A DNA stretch of 64,000 nucleotides from Marinobacter salsuginis (lineage in GTDB: Bacteria; Pseudomonadota; Gammaproteobacteria; Pseudomonadales; Oleiphilaceae). The stretch is from the NCBI RefSeq assembly GCF_009617755.1, contig NZ_BGZH01000001.1:434001-498000 (forward strand), in the 5' to 3' direction. The notes under the pieces are model-generated. The model searched no databases. It was not told where the DNA came from and worked only from the letters and a program-made list of their open reading frames with translations. Position numbers and translations under genes: made by a program. The first letter of the stretch is position 1, and the number at the start of each line of letters is the position of its first letter. Below are positions 9,135 through 20,136 of the stretch, piece by piece.

Positions 9135-12100
9135 ATGCCTGAGCAAAAACTGGTTGCGGGCAGCCTTGCACTGGCGTTTTCGCTGGCGCTGGCCGGCTGC
9201 AATTCCGGAAGCGACAACCCTGCGCCGGACGACGGCACCGGTAGTGGCAGCCAGACCGATGCCCTCCTGGAGCCGGGCGAAAACGAAGCATTGCTCTACT
9301 ACAAACGACCTGACGACAACTACAGCGGCTGGGGCCTGCATCTCTGGAACAACCCCGCAGACGGCTGCGACGGCCTTGCCGAAGGCGTTCCCACAGAATG
9401 GAGCAGTCCCCGGTTACCGGATGGTGTCAGCGACACCTACGGAGCCTGGTACCTGATCCCGATGCGCGAAGCCGGAGAGTGCATGAACTTCATCATGCAC
9501 AAAGGTGATGAAAAAGACCTGGGCGGCCTCGACCACCGCTGGCACTTTGGCGCCCTTGGCGATCGCATCTTTACCCTGAGCGGCAGCCAGGAATTGTCGC
9601 AGACTCCGATTGAGGCGGAGGCTGTTACCATCGCCGGAGCCAAGGCTCACTGGCTTGATGAAACCACGGTAGTGATCAAGGACGCAGGCAGCCTGGCCCG
9701 GGTTGAACTGAGGCATGACCAGAATGCGCAAATCACCGTTACCGAAAACGAAACGCTTGACGGCGGACAGCCCCTGACGCTTTCGGCAACGACCCTGGCG
9801 CCAGCCCTTGCGGAAAAATTCCCGCACCTGAGTGACTGGCCAGCCTTTGAGGTTCAGGCAGGTAACTCTGACATCAAAGCCGCCCTGAAAGGCCAACTGG
9901 TCGCTGCCGGCTTCAACAATAGCGACGACCTGGTTATGGCCACCGGTGTCCAGATCCCGGGTGTTCTGGATGACCTGTTTACCTATAACGGTGAGCTGGG
10001 AGCCGTGGTAAATAGCGCCGACGTGAATTTCGCCGTCTGGGCGCCCACCGCCCAGTCTCTGCGTTTGCACGTTTTCGACGATTCAGGCTCGCTGCTTCCG
10101 GGCTACCCGATCAGCATGTCTGAGGTCGATGGCGTCTGGACCCACAGCGGCAGTTTTGCGGAACTGGATCAGCAGTTCTACCAGTACGAAGTGACTGTCT
10201 ACCATCCCAGAACGGGCGCCATCGAGACCACGATGGTTTCAGACCCCTATGCACTCAGCCTCTCAACTAACGGCCAGTATGCCCAGATTGTGGATCTGGC
10301 AAGCAACCACAAGCCGGCAGGCTGGGACTCGCTGTCAACACCGACCATGCTGGCTCCGGAGGACGTGGTTGTCTATGAAACCCACATTCGTGATTTCAGT
10401 GCCACCGATGAAACCCTCGATCCAGCACTGAGAGGCAAATACCGTGCATTCACCGCGCCAGCAGACGGCAGCGTCGACAGTGTCGCGCACCTGAAATCCC
10501 TGGCCGATGCCGGCGTCACCCATCTGCATCTGCTCCCAGCTTTCGACATTGCCACCGTCAACGAAGACCCCACCGGGGTTGTCGACATCAACGATGATTT
10601 CAGCCGCCTGTGCGATCTGTCCGACGAGGCTGCCAGCGCCTATCAGGCATACTGCGCCAGTGGCAAAACGATTCGTCAGGTGCTGGGCGAATTCGATCCG
10701 CTGACTGGCGATGCCCAGGCCCTCTACAACACCTTCCGCGACCTGGACAGCTTCAACTGGGGGTACGACCCGGTACATTTCACCGTTCCGGAGGGTAGCT
10801 ACGCCTCCGACACAGACGGCACCCAGCGCATCCTCGAATTCCGGGAAATGGTGCAGGCGGCCACTGCACTTGGCCTGAACGTGGTCATGGATGTGGTGTA
10901 CAACCACACCAATTCATCCGGGCTGGCCGAAAATTCCGTTCTGGACAAGCTGGTTCCCGGTTATTACCACCGCCAGAATCCGGAAACCGGTGCGGTCGAA
11001 CAATCCACCTGCTGCGAGAACACGGCCAGCGAGCACGCCATGATGGAAAAGCTTATGGTGGACTCACTGGTAACCTGGGCCGACCAGTACAAGATTTCGG
11101 GTTTCCGCTTCGACCTCATGGGCCACCATATGCTTGGCAATATGGAAAAAGCCCTCGCAGCGGTAAAGGCGGTTGATCCTGACACCTATTTCTACGGGGA
11201 AGCCTGGAACTTCGGCGAAGTGGCCAACAATGCCCGGGGCAAGAACGCCATCCAGTCGAATATGGCAGGCACCGGCATAGGGTCTTTCAACGACCGGCTC
11301 CGGGATGCCGTCCGTGGTGGCGGCCCGTTTGACGGCGGCGATGCCATCCGCGCTAACCAAGGCTTCGGCAACGGCCTCTTCACTTTTCCAAACGACCGCA
11401 ACACTGGCAGCGACGACGAGAAAAACCGCCTGCTCCAGGTCAGTGACTGGGTGCGCATCGGTATCGCCGGCAGCCTGAAGGATTTCAGCTTTGAAACTGG
11501 CAACGGAGAAATCCTGAGCGGCGGCCAGATCGACTACAACGGGCAGAATGCCGGCTACACCGACGATCCCCAGGAAATCATCAACTACGTCTCCAAGCAC
11601 GACAACCAGACCCTGTGGGACAACAACCAGTATAAGGCGGATTACGCAGCGACGACCATGGAGCGGGCACAAATGCAGGTGGTCAGCCTGGCCGTGCCCA
11701 TCCTCAGCCAGGGCATCCCCTTCCTGCACATGGGTTCGGAGTTGCTGCGCTCAAAATCCATGGAACGGGACAGCTACGACTCCGGCGACTGGTACAACGA
11801 AGTGGACTTCAGTTACCAGAGCTCTGCCTGGAACCGGGGTCTGCCTCGTCAGGACAAGGACGGCTCAAACTGGGATCTGATCACCGAAGTGATTCAGTCA
11901 GCAGGCGCGGGTGCGGCGCCTACACCTGAAGCGATTGCCTACACCAACCAACAGGTCCGCGAGCTTCTGACCGTCCGCAGGGACTGCCCGCTGTTCCGCC
12001 TACAAACGGCCGAGGCCATCCAGAACCGGTTGCGGTTTCTGAATACCGGTACAGGCCAGATTCCGGGAGTGATCGGTTACAGCCTGCTGGATGACACTAG

Positions 12101-12299
12101 TAACGGCCTGCCCGACCTCGATGCCGCCAACGATGAGATTGTCGTCGTTATCAACGCTAGTAATAGCACCCAGACCCTGAGCACGGGGCTGAGCGGAACC
12201 TTTGCTGTTATGGCGGACACATCACCAACAGAGACTGCGAGCGCATCGGGCGGCGATTTCTCCGTTCCGGCGCTTTCCGTTGGCGTCTTTACCCGCTAA
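9135..12299 (+). CDS. pulA: pullulanase-type alpha-1,6-glucosidase, lipoprotein
   Basis: A 1054-residue GH13 debranching enzyme that cleaves alpha-1,6 links of pullulan, amylopectin and branched dextrins. A lipoprotein signal ends LALAGC (lipid Cys22), so it is membrane-anchored or surface-exposed. In order: a CBM41-like module (about 45-150), an N-domain, a CBM48-like module (about 290-390), the GH13 barrel, and a C-terminal pullulanase-type domain. The barrel shows FNWGYDP (YNWGYDP signature), [21 protein letters not shown] with nucleophile Asp660, FYGEAWNFG with acid Glu689, and KHDNQTLWD with Asp823. GGGG about 8 bases upstream supports the ATG at 9135. It lies between lamB and a small lipoprotein gene. 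Secretion across the outer membrane would need a type II system encoded elsewhere. Confidence 0.95.
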   Translation: MPEQKLVAGSLALAFSLALAGCNSGSDNPAPDDGTGSGSQTDALLEPGENEALLYYKRPDDNYSGWGLHLWNNPADGCDGLAEGVPTEWSSPRLPDGVSDTYGAWYLIPMREAGECMNFIMHKGDEKDLGGLDHRWHFGALGDRIFTLSGSQELSQTPIEAEAVTIAGAKAHWLDETTVVIKDAGSLARVELRHDQNAQITVTENETLDGGQPLTLSATTLAPALAEKFPHLSDWPAFEVQAGNSDIKAALKGQLVAAGFNNSDDLVMATGVQIPGVLDDLFTYNGELGAVVNSADVNFAVWAPTAQSLRLHVFDDSGSLLPGYPISMSEVDGVWTHSGSFAELDQQFYQYEVTVYHPRTGAIETTMVSDPYALSLSTNGQYAQIVDLASNHKPAGWDSLSTPTMLAPEDVVVYETHIRDFSATDETLDPALRGKYRAFTAPADGSVDSVAHLKSLADAGVTHLHLLPAFDIATVNEDPTGVVDINDDFSRLCDLSDEAASAYQAYCASGKTIRQVLGEFDPLTGDAQALYNTFRDLDSFNWGYDPVHFTVPEGSYASDTDGTQRILEFREMVQAATALGLNVVMDVVYNHTNSSGLAENSVLDKLVPGYYHRQNPETGAVEQSTCCENTASEHAMMEKLMVDSLVTWADQYKISGFRFDLMGHHMLGNMEKALAAVKAVDPDTYFYGEAWNFGEVANNARGKNAIQSNMAGTGIGSFNDRLRDAVRGGGPFDGGDAIRANQGFGNGLFTFPNDRNTGSDDEKNRLLQVSDWVRIGIAGSLKDFSFETGNGEILSGGQIDYNGQNAGYTDDPQEIINYVSKHDNQTLWDNNQYKADYAATTMERAQMQVVSLAVPILSQGIPFLHMGSELLRSKSMERDSYDSGDWYNEVDFSYQSSAWNRGLPRQDKDGSNWDLITEVIQSAGAGAAPTPEAIAYTNQQVRELLTVRRDCPLFRLQTAEAIQNRLRFLNTGTGQIPGVIGYSLLDDTSNGLPDLDAANDEIVVVINASNSTQTLSTGLSGTFAVMADTSPTETASASGGDFSVPALSVGVFTR

Positions 12300-12325
12300 A
12301 CAGCGGCTGCTCAGACAACGATATG

Positions 12326-12346
12326 GCCACCGGTTGGCCCGGTGGC
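12326..12346 (+). terminator. hairpin between pulA and the small lipoprotein gene
   Basis: GCCACCGG/CCGGTGGC is a perfect 8-bp stem with a 5-base loop, followed by TTCTAC rather than a T-run. It is more likely an attenuator or mRNA-end stabiliser than a full terminator, so partial read-through to the next gene is plausible. Confidence 0.45.
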
Positions 12347-12371
12347 TTCTACAAAAAGAAGGAGAATACCC

Positions 12372-12800
12372 ATGAACATGAAACGCCATACTCTCGCGCT
12401 CGCTTCCGTCCTGGCCGTCACTGGTTGTGCGACCACCGGAGGTGAGCGGGATTACAGCGAATCCCTCTATCTCAGAGGCCAGTTTGCCTGGTGGGATGCA
12501 CTGCCCGAATACAAGGTAAAGAAGGTCGACAGCGGACTGTACCGGACTGAAGTGGAACTGAAAGCGGATGGCCAGCCTTACGAGTTCAAGTTTGGCGATG
12601 CCAACTGGAGCAGCGGCACAAACTGCGGCTATCTCTCGGAGGCCGACGACAAGGTGGTGGAGCTCGACACGCCGGTAAACGCGAACTGTTCCGCCGTGTT
12701 CGAGAACTTCCGCTTTACCCCGCCGGAGTCGGCGGTCTACGGTTTTTTCTTTGACACCTCCGGTGAGGTGCCTCAGGTCTACATCAAGAAGGCCGAATAA
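12372..12800 (+). CDS. small lipoprotein with carbohydrate-module-like sequence
   Basis: A 142-residue predicted lipoprotein. The signal ends LAVTGC, and the mature part begins CATTGG. The body (LYLRGQFAWWDALPEYKV...GLYRTEVELKADGQPYEFKFGDANW) resembles the beta-sandwich 'YLRGxFNxW...F.L..G.YEFKF' modules found at the ends of pullulanases and amylases. Two cysteines (in TNCGYL and ANCSAV) may form a disulphide. The ATG at 12372 has AAGGAG 7 bases upstream. It directly follows pulA across a weak hairpin and ends at a good terminator. I infer a surface or periplasmic starch-binding partner of PulA/LamB. The similarity is by eye and no family name is claimed. Confidence 0.8.
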   Translation: MNMKRHTLALASVLAVTGCATTGGERDYSESLYLRGQFAWWDALPEYKVKKVDSGLYRTEVELKADGQPYEFKFGDANWSSGTNCGYLSEADDKVVELDTPVNANCSAVFENFRFTPPESAVYGFFFDTSGEVPQVYIKKAE

Positions 12801-12803
12801 CAG

Positions 12804-12832
12804 AAAAGCCCGGGCATAGGCACCGGGCTTTT
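12804..12832 (+). terminator. terminator after the pulA-lipoprotein unit
   Basis: AAAAGCCCGG/CCGGGCTTTT is a perfect 10-bp stem with a 9-base loop. A second stem, GGGCGCC-ATTA-GGCGCCC, follows at 12843-12860 just before the convergent ppiD end. Confidence 0.85.
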
Positions 12833-12878
12833 CGCTTTCTCTGGGCGCCATTAGGCGCCCTCTTTCATGGAGCGGACA

Positions 12879-14723
12879 TCAGGGTCTCTCGACCTCTGCC
12901 CGATTCCTCAGGAACTGCTGGTAAGCGGCGTATTCACGCTGGCCTTCAAGCGACGCCAGGAACTCACGGAGCTGGTTCAGCTCGGTGCTTTCTTCGGCCA
13001 CCTGACCGTCGGTAACCTCGTCCAAAGCGATCACTGCGGCTGAATTCGGCGTCACAGCCTTGCCGTAACGGGCATCGTCGGCAGGACGGGGCAGAGAGAA
13101 AACCTGTTGCATGATGGCAGGCCCAACATCCGAGGCGTTCCTGGCAAGACCCTCATAGCTCGCCCACTCTCCAATACCCTCGGGGGTATTGCCAGCTTCA
13201 AGCTCAGCGATAATCGTATCGGCCCTTTCGGAGAGCGCTTCACGGGTCTTGCGTTGCTCAAGCGTGGCACGGATCTGATCACGAACCTCGTCCAGCGGCA
13301 ACTGCTCGGCCTCGTGGTACTCACGAACCCGCGCGACAACGGAGACGTTGTCACCCACATCAATCAGCTCGGTATTGTAGCCGGCCTCCAGGACATCCTC
13401 GGAGAACAGCTGTCGAACCAGGCCGGCATGATCAAATGGAGCCTGGCCACCGTCACGGGTGATGCCCGTGGCCTCTCGCACTTCCAGACCCAGTTCTTCC
13501 GCAGGGCCGGCCAGGTCATCGGCTGCATAGGCAGAGTCGGCAAGTTCGGCACGGACTTCCGCAAAACGCTCCCTGGCCTGTTCGCGAGCCAGTTCACGAC
13601 GGAGTTGCTCTTCCATTTCAGCCAGAGACGGCACCTCGGACTCTCTAACATCTTCCAGACGGATCAGATGGACACCGAAGGACGTACGAACCGGCTCGGA
13701 AATCTCCCCTTCCTCAAGGGCAAACAACGCCTCCTCAAAGGCCTCGGCGTAAATACCGCGGCCAGCGTAACCCAGATCGCCGCCGTCCTCCGCAGAGACG
13801 GCGTCAATCGAATACTCCCGGGCCAGATCGGCAAAGGATTCACCGGCCGCCAGGCGCTCCTGGATCGTCGCCATGGTTTCGTCTGCTTCTCTGCCGTCTT
13901 CGATCAGGATGTGCGACGCACGACGCTCCTCGCTCGCCAGATCAGCCGACCGCCGCTCGTAATAGGCCTGAAGCTCCGCATCGTCAATTTCGATGCTCTC
14001 AGCGAGGGCACCCTGGGACAAGGTAATATAAGCGGCATCGACCCGCTCCGGCTTCTGGAACGCCCCTGAATTCTCTTCATAGAAGGTTTCGATGTCGGCG
14101 TCCGTAACCGAGATGCTATCCGCCACGGAACTGGCGGGAATATCCAGTACCCGGAAGCTCCGGGTCTGATTCTGGATCTGGAGCAGTTGCTCGGCGTTTT
14201 CATCGGCAACCAGACCACTCTGGACGATGCCGGCACGGATCTGGTTAACCACGTACTGCTTGCGCATGGCTTCCCGGAACTCACCGACACCCATGCCCAT
14301 GTTGCGCACCGTGGAAACGAAACGGTCACGGTTGAACTGTCCATCCACCTGGAACTGCGGCATCTGGGTGATCAAGGCATCGATATCCGCATCATTGAGT
14401 TCCAGACCCTGTGCGTTGGCGTCCTGGATCAGGACCTGCTCCTGGATCAGGGAATCCAGTACATCCGTGCGGATCTGGTCTTCGTTGAGCATGGAAGGAT
14501 CGGGGGTTTCCATTCTGGATAGCCGGCGCTGACTCTCCATCTGCACCACGCGGAGAAACTCCCGCTCGGTAATATCCTCGCCGTTGACCGTTGCCACCTC
14601 TGGCTCGCCAGAGAAGCCGCCAACAATGGCGTCCATTCCCCAGATGGATAGCGACACAATCAGAAGACCAATGATGATCTTGGCAATCGTGCCCTGGGCA
14701 TTTTCCCGAATATCTTGAAGCAT
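12879..14723 (-). CDS. ppiD: periplasmic folding chaperone PpiD (SurA/parvulin type)
   Basis: A 614-residue inner-membrane-anchored chaperone near the Sec translocon that helps exported proteins fold. It starts MLQDIRENAQGTIAKIIIGLLIVSLSIWG, giving one N-terminal transmembrane helix (about 13-33) with the rest periplasmic. A SurA-like N-domain follows. The parvulin domain lies around residues 260-360 (RASHILIEDG... GGDLGYAGRGIYAEAFEEALFALEEGEIS... FGVHLIRLEDV). The C-terminal part is helical and rich in charge. It lies downstream of hupB with a hupB terminator between, the usual lon-hupB-ppiD order. Confidence 0.95.
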   Translation of the reverse strand: MLQDIRENAQGTIAKIIIGLLIVSLSIWGMDAIVGGFSGEPEVATVNGEDITEREFLRVVQMESQRRLSRMETPDPSMLNEDQIRTDVLDSLIQEQVLIQDANAQGLELNDADIDALITQMPQFQVDGQFNRDRFVSTVRNMGMGVGEFREAMRKQYVVNQIRAGIVQSGLVADENAEQLLQIQNQTRSFRVLDIPASSVADSISVTDADIETFYEENSGAFQKPERVDAAYITLSQGALAESIEIDDAELQAYYERRSADLASEERRASHILIEDGREADETMATIQERLAAGESFADLAREYSIDAVSAEDGGDLGYAGRGIYAEAFEEALFALEEGEISEPVRTSFGVHLIRLEDVRESEVPSLAEMEEQLRRELAREQARERFAEVRAELADSAYAADDLAGPAEELGLEVREATGITRDGGQAPFDHAGLVRQLFSEDVLEAGYNTELIDVGDNVSVVARVREYHEAEQLPLDEVRDQIRATLEQRKTREALSERADTIIAELEAGNTPEGIGEWASYEGLARNASDVGPAIMQQVFSLPRPADDARYGKAVTPNSAAVIALDEVTDGQVAEESTELNQLREFLASLEGQREYAAYQQFLRNRAEVERP

Positions 14724-14797
14724 GTTTCTCCCGGATCCCTGTTCAAGGTCGTGCAGTGTTATTCGTTTCAGCGCGCTGTTACGGGCGGACCTAACGT

Positions 14798-14828
14798 AAA
14801 AAGGCGCACCCTGAGTGGAATGCGCCTT
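14798..14828 (-). terminator. terminator after hupB
   Basis: On the minus strand AAGGCGCA/TGCGCCTT forms an 8-bp stem with a 12-base loop, ending in a run of T. It separates hupB from ppiD. Confidence 0.8.
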
Positions 14829-14879
14829 GAATTCTTCTTGGGTGGCCCCCTGTGACAGGAGCCACCGGAGAAAGAACCG

Positions 14880-15152
14880 TTACTTAACGGCGTCTTTCAG
14901 GGCCTTGCCTGCTTTGAACCCAGGCACTTTGGAGGCCGGAATCTTGATCTCGGCACCAGTCTGCGGGTTACGACCGGTACGAGCAGCACGCTCTTTAACG
15001 GAGAAGGTACCAAAACCGATCAGAGTTACCTGATCGCCTTTTTTCAGGGCACCGGTGATGGAGTTGGTCATTGCGTCCAGAGCACGGCCAGCGGCGGCTT
15101 TGGAGATATCTGCGGACTCTGCAATTGCATCGATAAGTTCGGACTTGTTCAC
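14880..15152 (-). CDS. hupB: DNA-binding protein HU-beta
   Basis: A 90-residue histone-like nucleoid protein. It begins (M)[27 protein letters not shown], carries the [29 protein letters not shown] arm motif and ends [12 protein letters not shown], the full HU length. Translation starts at a GTG with GGGG 6 bases upstream. The longer upstream open frame is not conserved HU sequence. It follows lon in the same direction and ends at a strong terminator. As in other proteobacteria, HU-beta next to lon is expected. Confidence 0.97.
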   Translation of the reverse strand: MNKSELIDAIAESADISKAAAGRALDAMTNSITGALKKGDQVTLIGFGTFSVKERAARTGRNPQTGAEIKIPASKVPGFKAGKALKDAVK

Positions 15153-15390
15153 ACTAAACCCCTTCGATTTCAGGTTGAAGATGTTATAGGTTGGTTTGTT
15201 TTTTCTCGGACGTTCTCGACTATCGCATAAGCGGTCAGAGAATTCCATTCTTCAGTTTTCTTATTCCTTTCGGCTTTATACCGGCATTCGGAATAGGCAC
15301 TAACTGCGCGGGAGCCCTTGGTATTGGCTGCTTCACGGCGAAACAGTTATACCAATGGGCTCTCAGGCATGTCAACAACTCATCAAGGCT

Positions 15391-17808
15391 TTAATGTGTA
15401 TTTATGCGTTCTGACGCGTCACCGTCTTCGTCACGCGGCTTACCAGACCCGGTTTCCGGGGACGAATCCTCGGCCCTGGGCTCGGGTGGATACGCCAGCG
15501 CAATATCCAGCACTTCGTCAATCCACTTCACCGGGCGAATCTCCAGCGATTCCTTGATGTTCTCCGGTATCTCTTTGAGATCCCGGACATTTTCATCAGG
15601 AATAATCACTGTCTTGATGCCACCCCGATGCGCCGCCAACAGCTTTTCCTTCAGACCGCCGATGGCCAGTACACGACCGCGCAGAGTGATCTCACCGGTC
15701 ATCGCAACGTCGGCGCGAACCGGAATCTTGGTCAGAGACGAAACCAGTGCCGTGCACATACCGATACCCGCACTCGGACCGTCTTTCGGTGTAGCACCCT
15801 CCGGTACGTGGACGTGCAGATCGTGTTTCTCGTGGAAGTCATCCGCGATACCCAGACCGGGCGCGCGACTGCGTACCACCGTCAAGGCTGTCTGGATGGA
15901 CTCCTGCATCACATCACCCAGGGAACCGGTCTTGACCACCCGGCCCTTGCCAGGCGTAAGCGCGCATTCAATGTGCAGCAGTTCGCCGCCCACCTGGGTC
16001 CACGCCAGACCGGTCACCTGACCAATCTCGTTCTTTTCCTCGGCGAGGCCGTACTTGAATTTCTTGACCCCCGAGTAGTCCTCGAGCATGTCCTGAGTCA
16101 GGGTCACAGACGCCTTTTCACCACTCTCCACATGGTCGCGTACCACCTTGCGGCAGATCTTCGCGATCTCACGCTCCAGGCCGCGCACGCCGGCTTCACG
16201 GGTGTAGTAGCGGATCAGGTCGCGGAGAGTATCCTCGGGCAGCTTCAACTCGTCCTTGCGCAGCCCGTTCGCCTTGATCTGCTTGGGCAACAGATACCGC
16301 AGGGCGATGTTGACCTTCTCGTCTTCGGTATACCCCGGGATCCGGATGATTTCCATCCGGTCCAGCAGCGCCGGCGGAATGTTCATGGAGTTGGAGGTGC
16401 ACACGAACATCACATCGGAGAGATCGTAATCCACTTCCAGATAGTGATCGTTGAACGTGTGATTCTGCTCCGGGTCCAGAACCTCAAGCAGCGCTGATGC
16501 CGGATCACCACGGTGATCCATACCCATCTTGTCGATCTCATCGAACAGGAACAGCGGGTTTTTCACGCCCACCTTGGACAACTTCTGCAGAAGCTTGCCC
16601 GGTAGCGCACCGATGTAGGTTTTCCGGTGACCACGGATTTCAGCTTCATCGCGAACGCCGCCCAGGGCCATGCGGGTGTATTTCCGATTGGTAGCGCGGG
16701 CGATGGACTGCCCGAGTGAAGTCTTACCAACACCAGGAGGTCCCACCAGGCAAAGCACCGGGCCTTTGACCTTCTTCACACGACTCTGAACCGCCAGGTA
16801 TTCCAGAATACGCTTCTTGACCTCATCCAGGCCGTAGTGGTCCTTATCGAGGATCTCCCGGGCTTTTTCGATGTCGTGACGGACACGGCTCCGCTTCTTC
16901 CAGGGAATGGCCAGCATCCAGTCGATATACCCCCGAACGACGGTCGCCTCCGCAGACATCGGCGACATCATCTTGAGCTTGTTCAGTTCGGTTTCGGTTT
17001 TCTTGCGGGCTTCTTCCGGAAGGCCGGCTTCCTCGAGCTTCTGTTCCAGTTCTTCAAAGTCGTTATTGCCTTCGCCCAGGTTACCCATTTCCTTCTGGAT
17101 AGCCTTCATCTGCTCATTCAGATAGTACTCGCGCTGGCTGCGCTCCATCTGCTTCTTGACGCGGCCACGGATGCGTTTCTCGACCTCAATCAGATCGATT
17201 TCGCCGTCGAGTTTGCCCAGCAGAAGGTCCACGCGCTTGCGGATGTCCAGAGCTTCCAGGAGCTCCTGCTTTTCAGGAATACGCATTTCCAGGTGCGCGG
17301 CCATGGTGTCGGCCAGGCGCTCCAACTCTTCAATACCGGTAAGCGCATTGGAGACTTCAGAGGGTACCTTCTTGGAGAGTTTTACGTACTTTTCAAACTC
17401 ATCCATCAAAGTCTTTACCAGAACCTCCTGCTCGCGCTCGGGCAAGCCTTCTTCATCCATAAGGACTGCGCCACCGGACAGGAATTCGCCCTCGGTAATA
17501 TCGCTGATGGTGGCCCGTGCGTTACCCTCCACCAGCACCTTGACGGTGCCGTCGGGCAGGCGAAGCATTTGCAGGACCGTGGCCAGGGTGCCCATCTCGA
17601 ACACATCCTTCGGGCCGGGTTCATCGGTGGAAGCGTCTTTCTGGGCTACCAGGAGGATTTCCTTGCTTCCTTCCATTGCGGCTTCCAGAGCCTGAATGGA
17701 TTTTTCTCGGCCCACGAACAGCGGGACCACCATGTGCGGAAACACCACTACGTCACGCAGCGGAAGCAGCGGGTATTCTTGCACGGCATTTTCGGGTATA
17801 CGGGTCAT
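15391..17808 (-). CDS. lon: ATP-dependent protease Lon
   Basis: An 805-residue AAA+ serine protease that degrades misfolded and regulatory proteins in the cytoplasm. The N-domain begins with [24 protein letters not shown] coiled middle segment is followed by Walker A GPPGVGKT at 356-363, Walker [11 protein letters not shown], and the protease domain with PKDGPSAG holding catalytic Ser679, plus the lysine in [14 protein letters not shown]. These positions equal those of E. coli Lon. The C-terminal tail after residue 775 is acidic and variable. It lies between clpX (upstream, 161 bp, with terminator) and hupB. Confidence 0.98.
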   Translation of the reverse strand: MTRIPENAVQEYPLLPLRDVVVFPHMVVPLFVGREKSIQALEAAMEGSKEILLVAQKDASTDEPGPKDVFEMGTLATVLQMLRLPDGTVKVLVEGNARATISDITEGEFLSGGAVLMDEEGLPEREQEVLVKTLMDEFEKYVKLSKKVPSEVSNALTGIEELERLADTMAAHLEMRIPEKQELLEALDIRKRVDLLLGKLDGEIDLIEVEKRIRGRVKKQMERSQREYYLNEQMKAIQKEMGNLGEGNNDFEELEQKLEEAGLPEEARKKTETELNKLKMMSPMSAEATVVRGYIDWMLAIPWKKRSRVRHDIEKAREILDKDHYGLDEVKKRILEYLAVQSRVKKVKGPVLCLVGPPGVGKTSLGQSIARATNRKYTRMALGGVRDEAEIRGHRKTYIGALPGKLLQKLSKVGVKNPLFLFDEIDKMGMDHRGDPASALLEVLDPEQNHTFNDHYLEVDYDLSDVMFVCTSNSMNIPPALLDRMEIIRIPGYTEDEKVNIALRYLLPKQIKANGLRKDELKLPEDTLRDLIRYYTREAGVRGLEREIAKICRKVVRDHVESGEKASVTLTQDMLEDYSGVKKFKYGLAEEKNEIGQVTGLAWTQVGGELLHIECALTPGKGRVVKTGSLGDVMQESIQTALTVVRSRAPGLGIADDFHEKHDLHVHVPEGATPKDGPSAGIGMCTALVSSLTKIPVRADVAMTGEITLRGRVLAIGGLKEKLLAAHRGGIKTVIIPDENVRDLKEIPENIKESLEIRPVKWIDEVLDIALAYPPEPRAEDSSPETGSGKPRDEDGDASERINTH

Positions 17809-17923
17809 TGGGAATCCTCTGACGGTATTTCTTTCAGCATATCACCCTTCATTGGGGCGCCCGCAAAAATTGCAATCTTTTTACCAAACGAAACAGGGCA
17901 GGAAACTCGGGATACAAAACGCG

Positions 17924-17947
17924 AAAAGGGGCGTCGCCGCCCCTTTT
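17924..17947 (-). terminator. terminator after clpX
   Basis: AAAAGGGGCG/CGCCCCTTTT is a perfect 10-bp stem with a TCGC loop, 22 bases past the clpX stop codon. The stem ends in T on either strand. Confidence 0.85.
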
Positions 17948-17969
17948 CATTTCAACCGATGAGCCAGAC

Positions 17970-19253
17970 TCAATCCTCGGGCACAGCCTTGGCGTGATCA
18001 CTGCTCGCGTAAATCTTGAAGGGCTCGGAATCCCCACTGATTACGCTCTCATCGATCACAACCTTGGTTACGTCATGCTCGGAGGGAATCTGGTACATGG
18101 TGTCCAGCAGCGTCGCTTCCATGATGGAACGCAAACCACGGGCGCCGGTTTTGCGCTCCATGGCCTTCCGGGCAACCGCCCGCAAGGCGTCTTCACGGAA
18201 ATCCAGTTCAACACCTTCCATATCAAACAGTTTCTGGTACTGCTTGGTCAGGGAGTTCTTGGGCTCGGTCAGAATCTGAACAAGCGCTTCCTCGTCCAGT
18301 TCGTTGAGGGTTGCCACGACCGGCAAACGGCCCACGAACTCTGGAATCAGGCCGTATTTCACCAGATCCTCAGTCTCCACGTCCTTGATGACGTCGCCCG
18401 TATTCTTGGCATCATCCTGACTGGCGACCGATGCAGAGAAACCAATGCTGTTCTTTTCAGTACGCTCGCGAATCACCTTGTCGAGGCCCGCAAAAGCACC
18501 ACCGCAGATAAACAGCATGTTGCCGGTATCAACCTGCAGGAATTCCTGCTGCGGATGCTTGCGACCACCCTGTGGCGGGACCGACGCAACGGTGCCTTCG
18601 ATCAGCTTCAGAAGTGCCTGCTGAACACCCTCGCCGGAGACATCCCGAGTAATAGACGGGTTGTCTGACTTGCGGGAGATCTTGTCAATCTCATCGATAT
18701 AGACAATACCGCGCTGGGCCTTGTCGACATCGTAATCGCACTTCTGCAGCAGCTTCTGGATGATGTTCTCGACATCCTCACCCACGTAACCGGCTTCCGT
18801 CAGCGTGGTGGCGTCGGCAATGGTAAAGGGAACATTCAGCATCCGCGCCAGGGTCTCTGCAAGCAGCGTCTTACCACTGCCGGTCGGGCCGATCAGCAGG
18901 ATGTTACTCTTGCCGAGCTCGACATCACCCTTGCCCTCGCCGTAACGAAGACGTTTGTAGTGGTTATAGACCGCAACAGACAACACAACCTTGGCCCGGT
19001 CCTGACCGATGACGTATTCATCAAGGGTATTGCGGATCTCGGCCGGTGTAGGAAGGCGATCGCTCGGCTCTTCCTGCGCGTTCTCCTGGATCTCTTCCCG
19101 GATAATGTCGTTGCACAGGTCGACGCACTCGTCGCAGATGAACACCGAGGGCCCTGCAATGAGCTTTCGGACTTCATGCTGGCTCTTTCCACAAAACGAG
19201 CAGTAAAGCAACTTGCCGTTATCGTCGCCCCTGCCGTTTCTTTCATCTGCCAT
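17970..19253 (-). CDS. clpX: ClpX, ATPase subunit of ClpXP protease
   Basis: A 427-residue AAA+ unfoldase that selects substrates and feeds them to ClpP. It has an N-terminal zinc-binding domain with Cys18, Cys21, Cys40 and Cys43 (YCSFCGK...FICDEC), Walker A GPTGSGKT at 122-129, Walker [11 protein letters not shown], the pore loop GYVGED, and the IGF tripeptide (NSIGFSA) that docks to ClpP. The length is normal. It follows clpP by 76 bases in the same direction. Confidence 0.98.
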   Translation of the reverse strand: MADERNGRGDDNGKLLYCSFCGKSQHEVRKLIAGPSVFICDECVDLCNDIIREEIQENAQEEPSDRLPTPAEIRNTLDEYVIGQDRAKVVLSVAVYNHYKRLRYGEGKGDVELGKSNILLIGPTGSGKTLLAETLARMLNVPFTIADATTLTEAGYVGEDVENIIQKLLQKCDYDVDKAQRGIVYIDEIDKISRKSDNPSITRDVSGEGVQQALLKLIEGTVASVPPQGGRKHPQQEFLQVDTGNMLFICGGAFAGLDKVIRERTEKNSIGFSASVASQDDAKNTGDVIKDVETEDLVKYGLIPEFVGRLPVVATLNELDEEALVQILTEPKNSLTKQYQKLFDMEGVELDFREDALRAVARKAMERKTGARGLRSIMEATLLDTMYQIPSEHDVTKVVIDESVISGDSEPFKIYASSDHAKAVPED

Positions 19254-19329
19254 TGAAATACCTCTGATCTCGTTTTGCCGGCGTCACTGCCTGATACGCC
19301 GGCCAAGTATGATGCGATTAGTTCCAGTA

Positions 19330-19965
19330 TTATTTATTCGGTACGCGCTTATCAAGTATTGAATCAATCAGCCCATACTCTTTTGCCTGGCCCGGATCCA
19401 TGAAGTTGTCACGGTCGGTATCCTTGGCGATTGTCTCCAGATCCTGCCCGGTATGATGGGCCAGGATGGAGTTCAGGGTATGCCGGATCTTCAGGATTTC
19501 CCGGGTGTGAATCTCAATGTCCGTTGCCTGCCCCTGGTAACCACCCAGCGGCTGATGAATCATCACGCGGGAGTTGGGCAAACAGGCCCGCTTTCCGGCC
19601 GCACCGCCGGCGAGCAGGAATGCACCCATGCTCGCAGCCTGACCTACACACAGGGTCGCTACGTCCGGCTTTATGAACTGCATGGTGTCGTAGATGGACA
19701 TACCCGCAGTGACCGAACCGCCCGGGCTGTTGATATAAAGATGAATGTCCTTGTCCGGGTTCTCAGACTCGAGGAACAGGAGCTGGGCCACGATCAGGTT
19801 CGCCATGTGGTCCTCTACCGGGCCCACCATGAAGATTACCCGCTCCTTGAGCAAGCGGGAATAAATGTCGAACGACCGCTCGCCGCGAGCTGTCTGCTCG
19901 ATAACAATCGGCACCAGTCCTGAATTGGTAACCATTGCGGGACCATCGATTGGTTTCTGCGTCAT
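19330..19965 (-). CDS. clpP: ClpP, proteolytic subunit
   Basis: A 211-residue serine peptidase forming the two-ring chamber of ClpXP/ClpAP. The catalytic triad is visible: Ser112 in GQAASMGAF, His137 in [16 protein letters not shown] and Asp186 in TDRDNF. The first 14 or so residues would be a removable propeptide. It lies between tig and clpX on one strand, the classical tig-clpP-clpX-lon order. Confidence 0.98.
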   Translation of the reverse strand: MTQKPIDGPAMVTNSGLVPIVIEQTARGERSFDIYSRLLKERVIFMVGPVEDHMANLIVAQLLFLESENPDKDIHLYINSPGGSVTAGMSIYDTMQFIKPDVATLCVGQAASMGAFLLAGGAAGKRACLPNSRVMIHQPLGGYQGQATDIEIHTREILKIRHTLNSILAHHTGQDLETIAKDTDRDNFMDPGQAKEYGLIDSILDKRVPNK

Positions 19966-20064
19966 GATGCGCCTGAACTCCTTATGGACAATGGGTCGTG
20001 GACTCGCTCCACGGCAGTTTCAAAAGTATTGCACCTTATACTTTGCCAGCAGCGGCCCCAGATG

Positions 20065-20089
20065 AAAACAGCCGGACATGCCGGCTGTT
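20065..20089 (-). terminator. terminator after tig
   Basis: AACAGCCGG/CCGGCTGTT is a perfect 9-bp stem with a 5-base loop, ending in TTTT on the minus strand. It lies 47 bases past the tig stop codon. Confidence 0.85.
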
Positions 20090-20136
20090 CTCTGGGTCGG
20101 CCATCGGGACCGGCTTTTGACCGATCCCGGGCAAAA

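Noticed and set aside
17821..17880. Heat-shock (sigma-32) promoter for lon
   Set aside because: A CCCC-type -10 and a TTGCAA -35 can be drawn, but the spacing is 12 and the matches are weak. Not listed as a feature.
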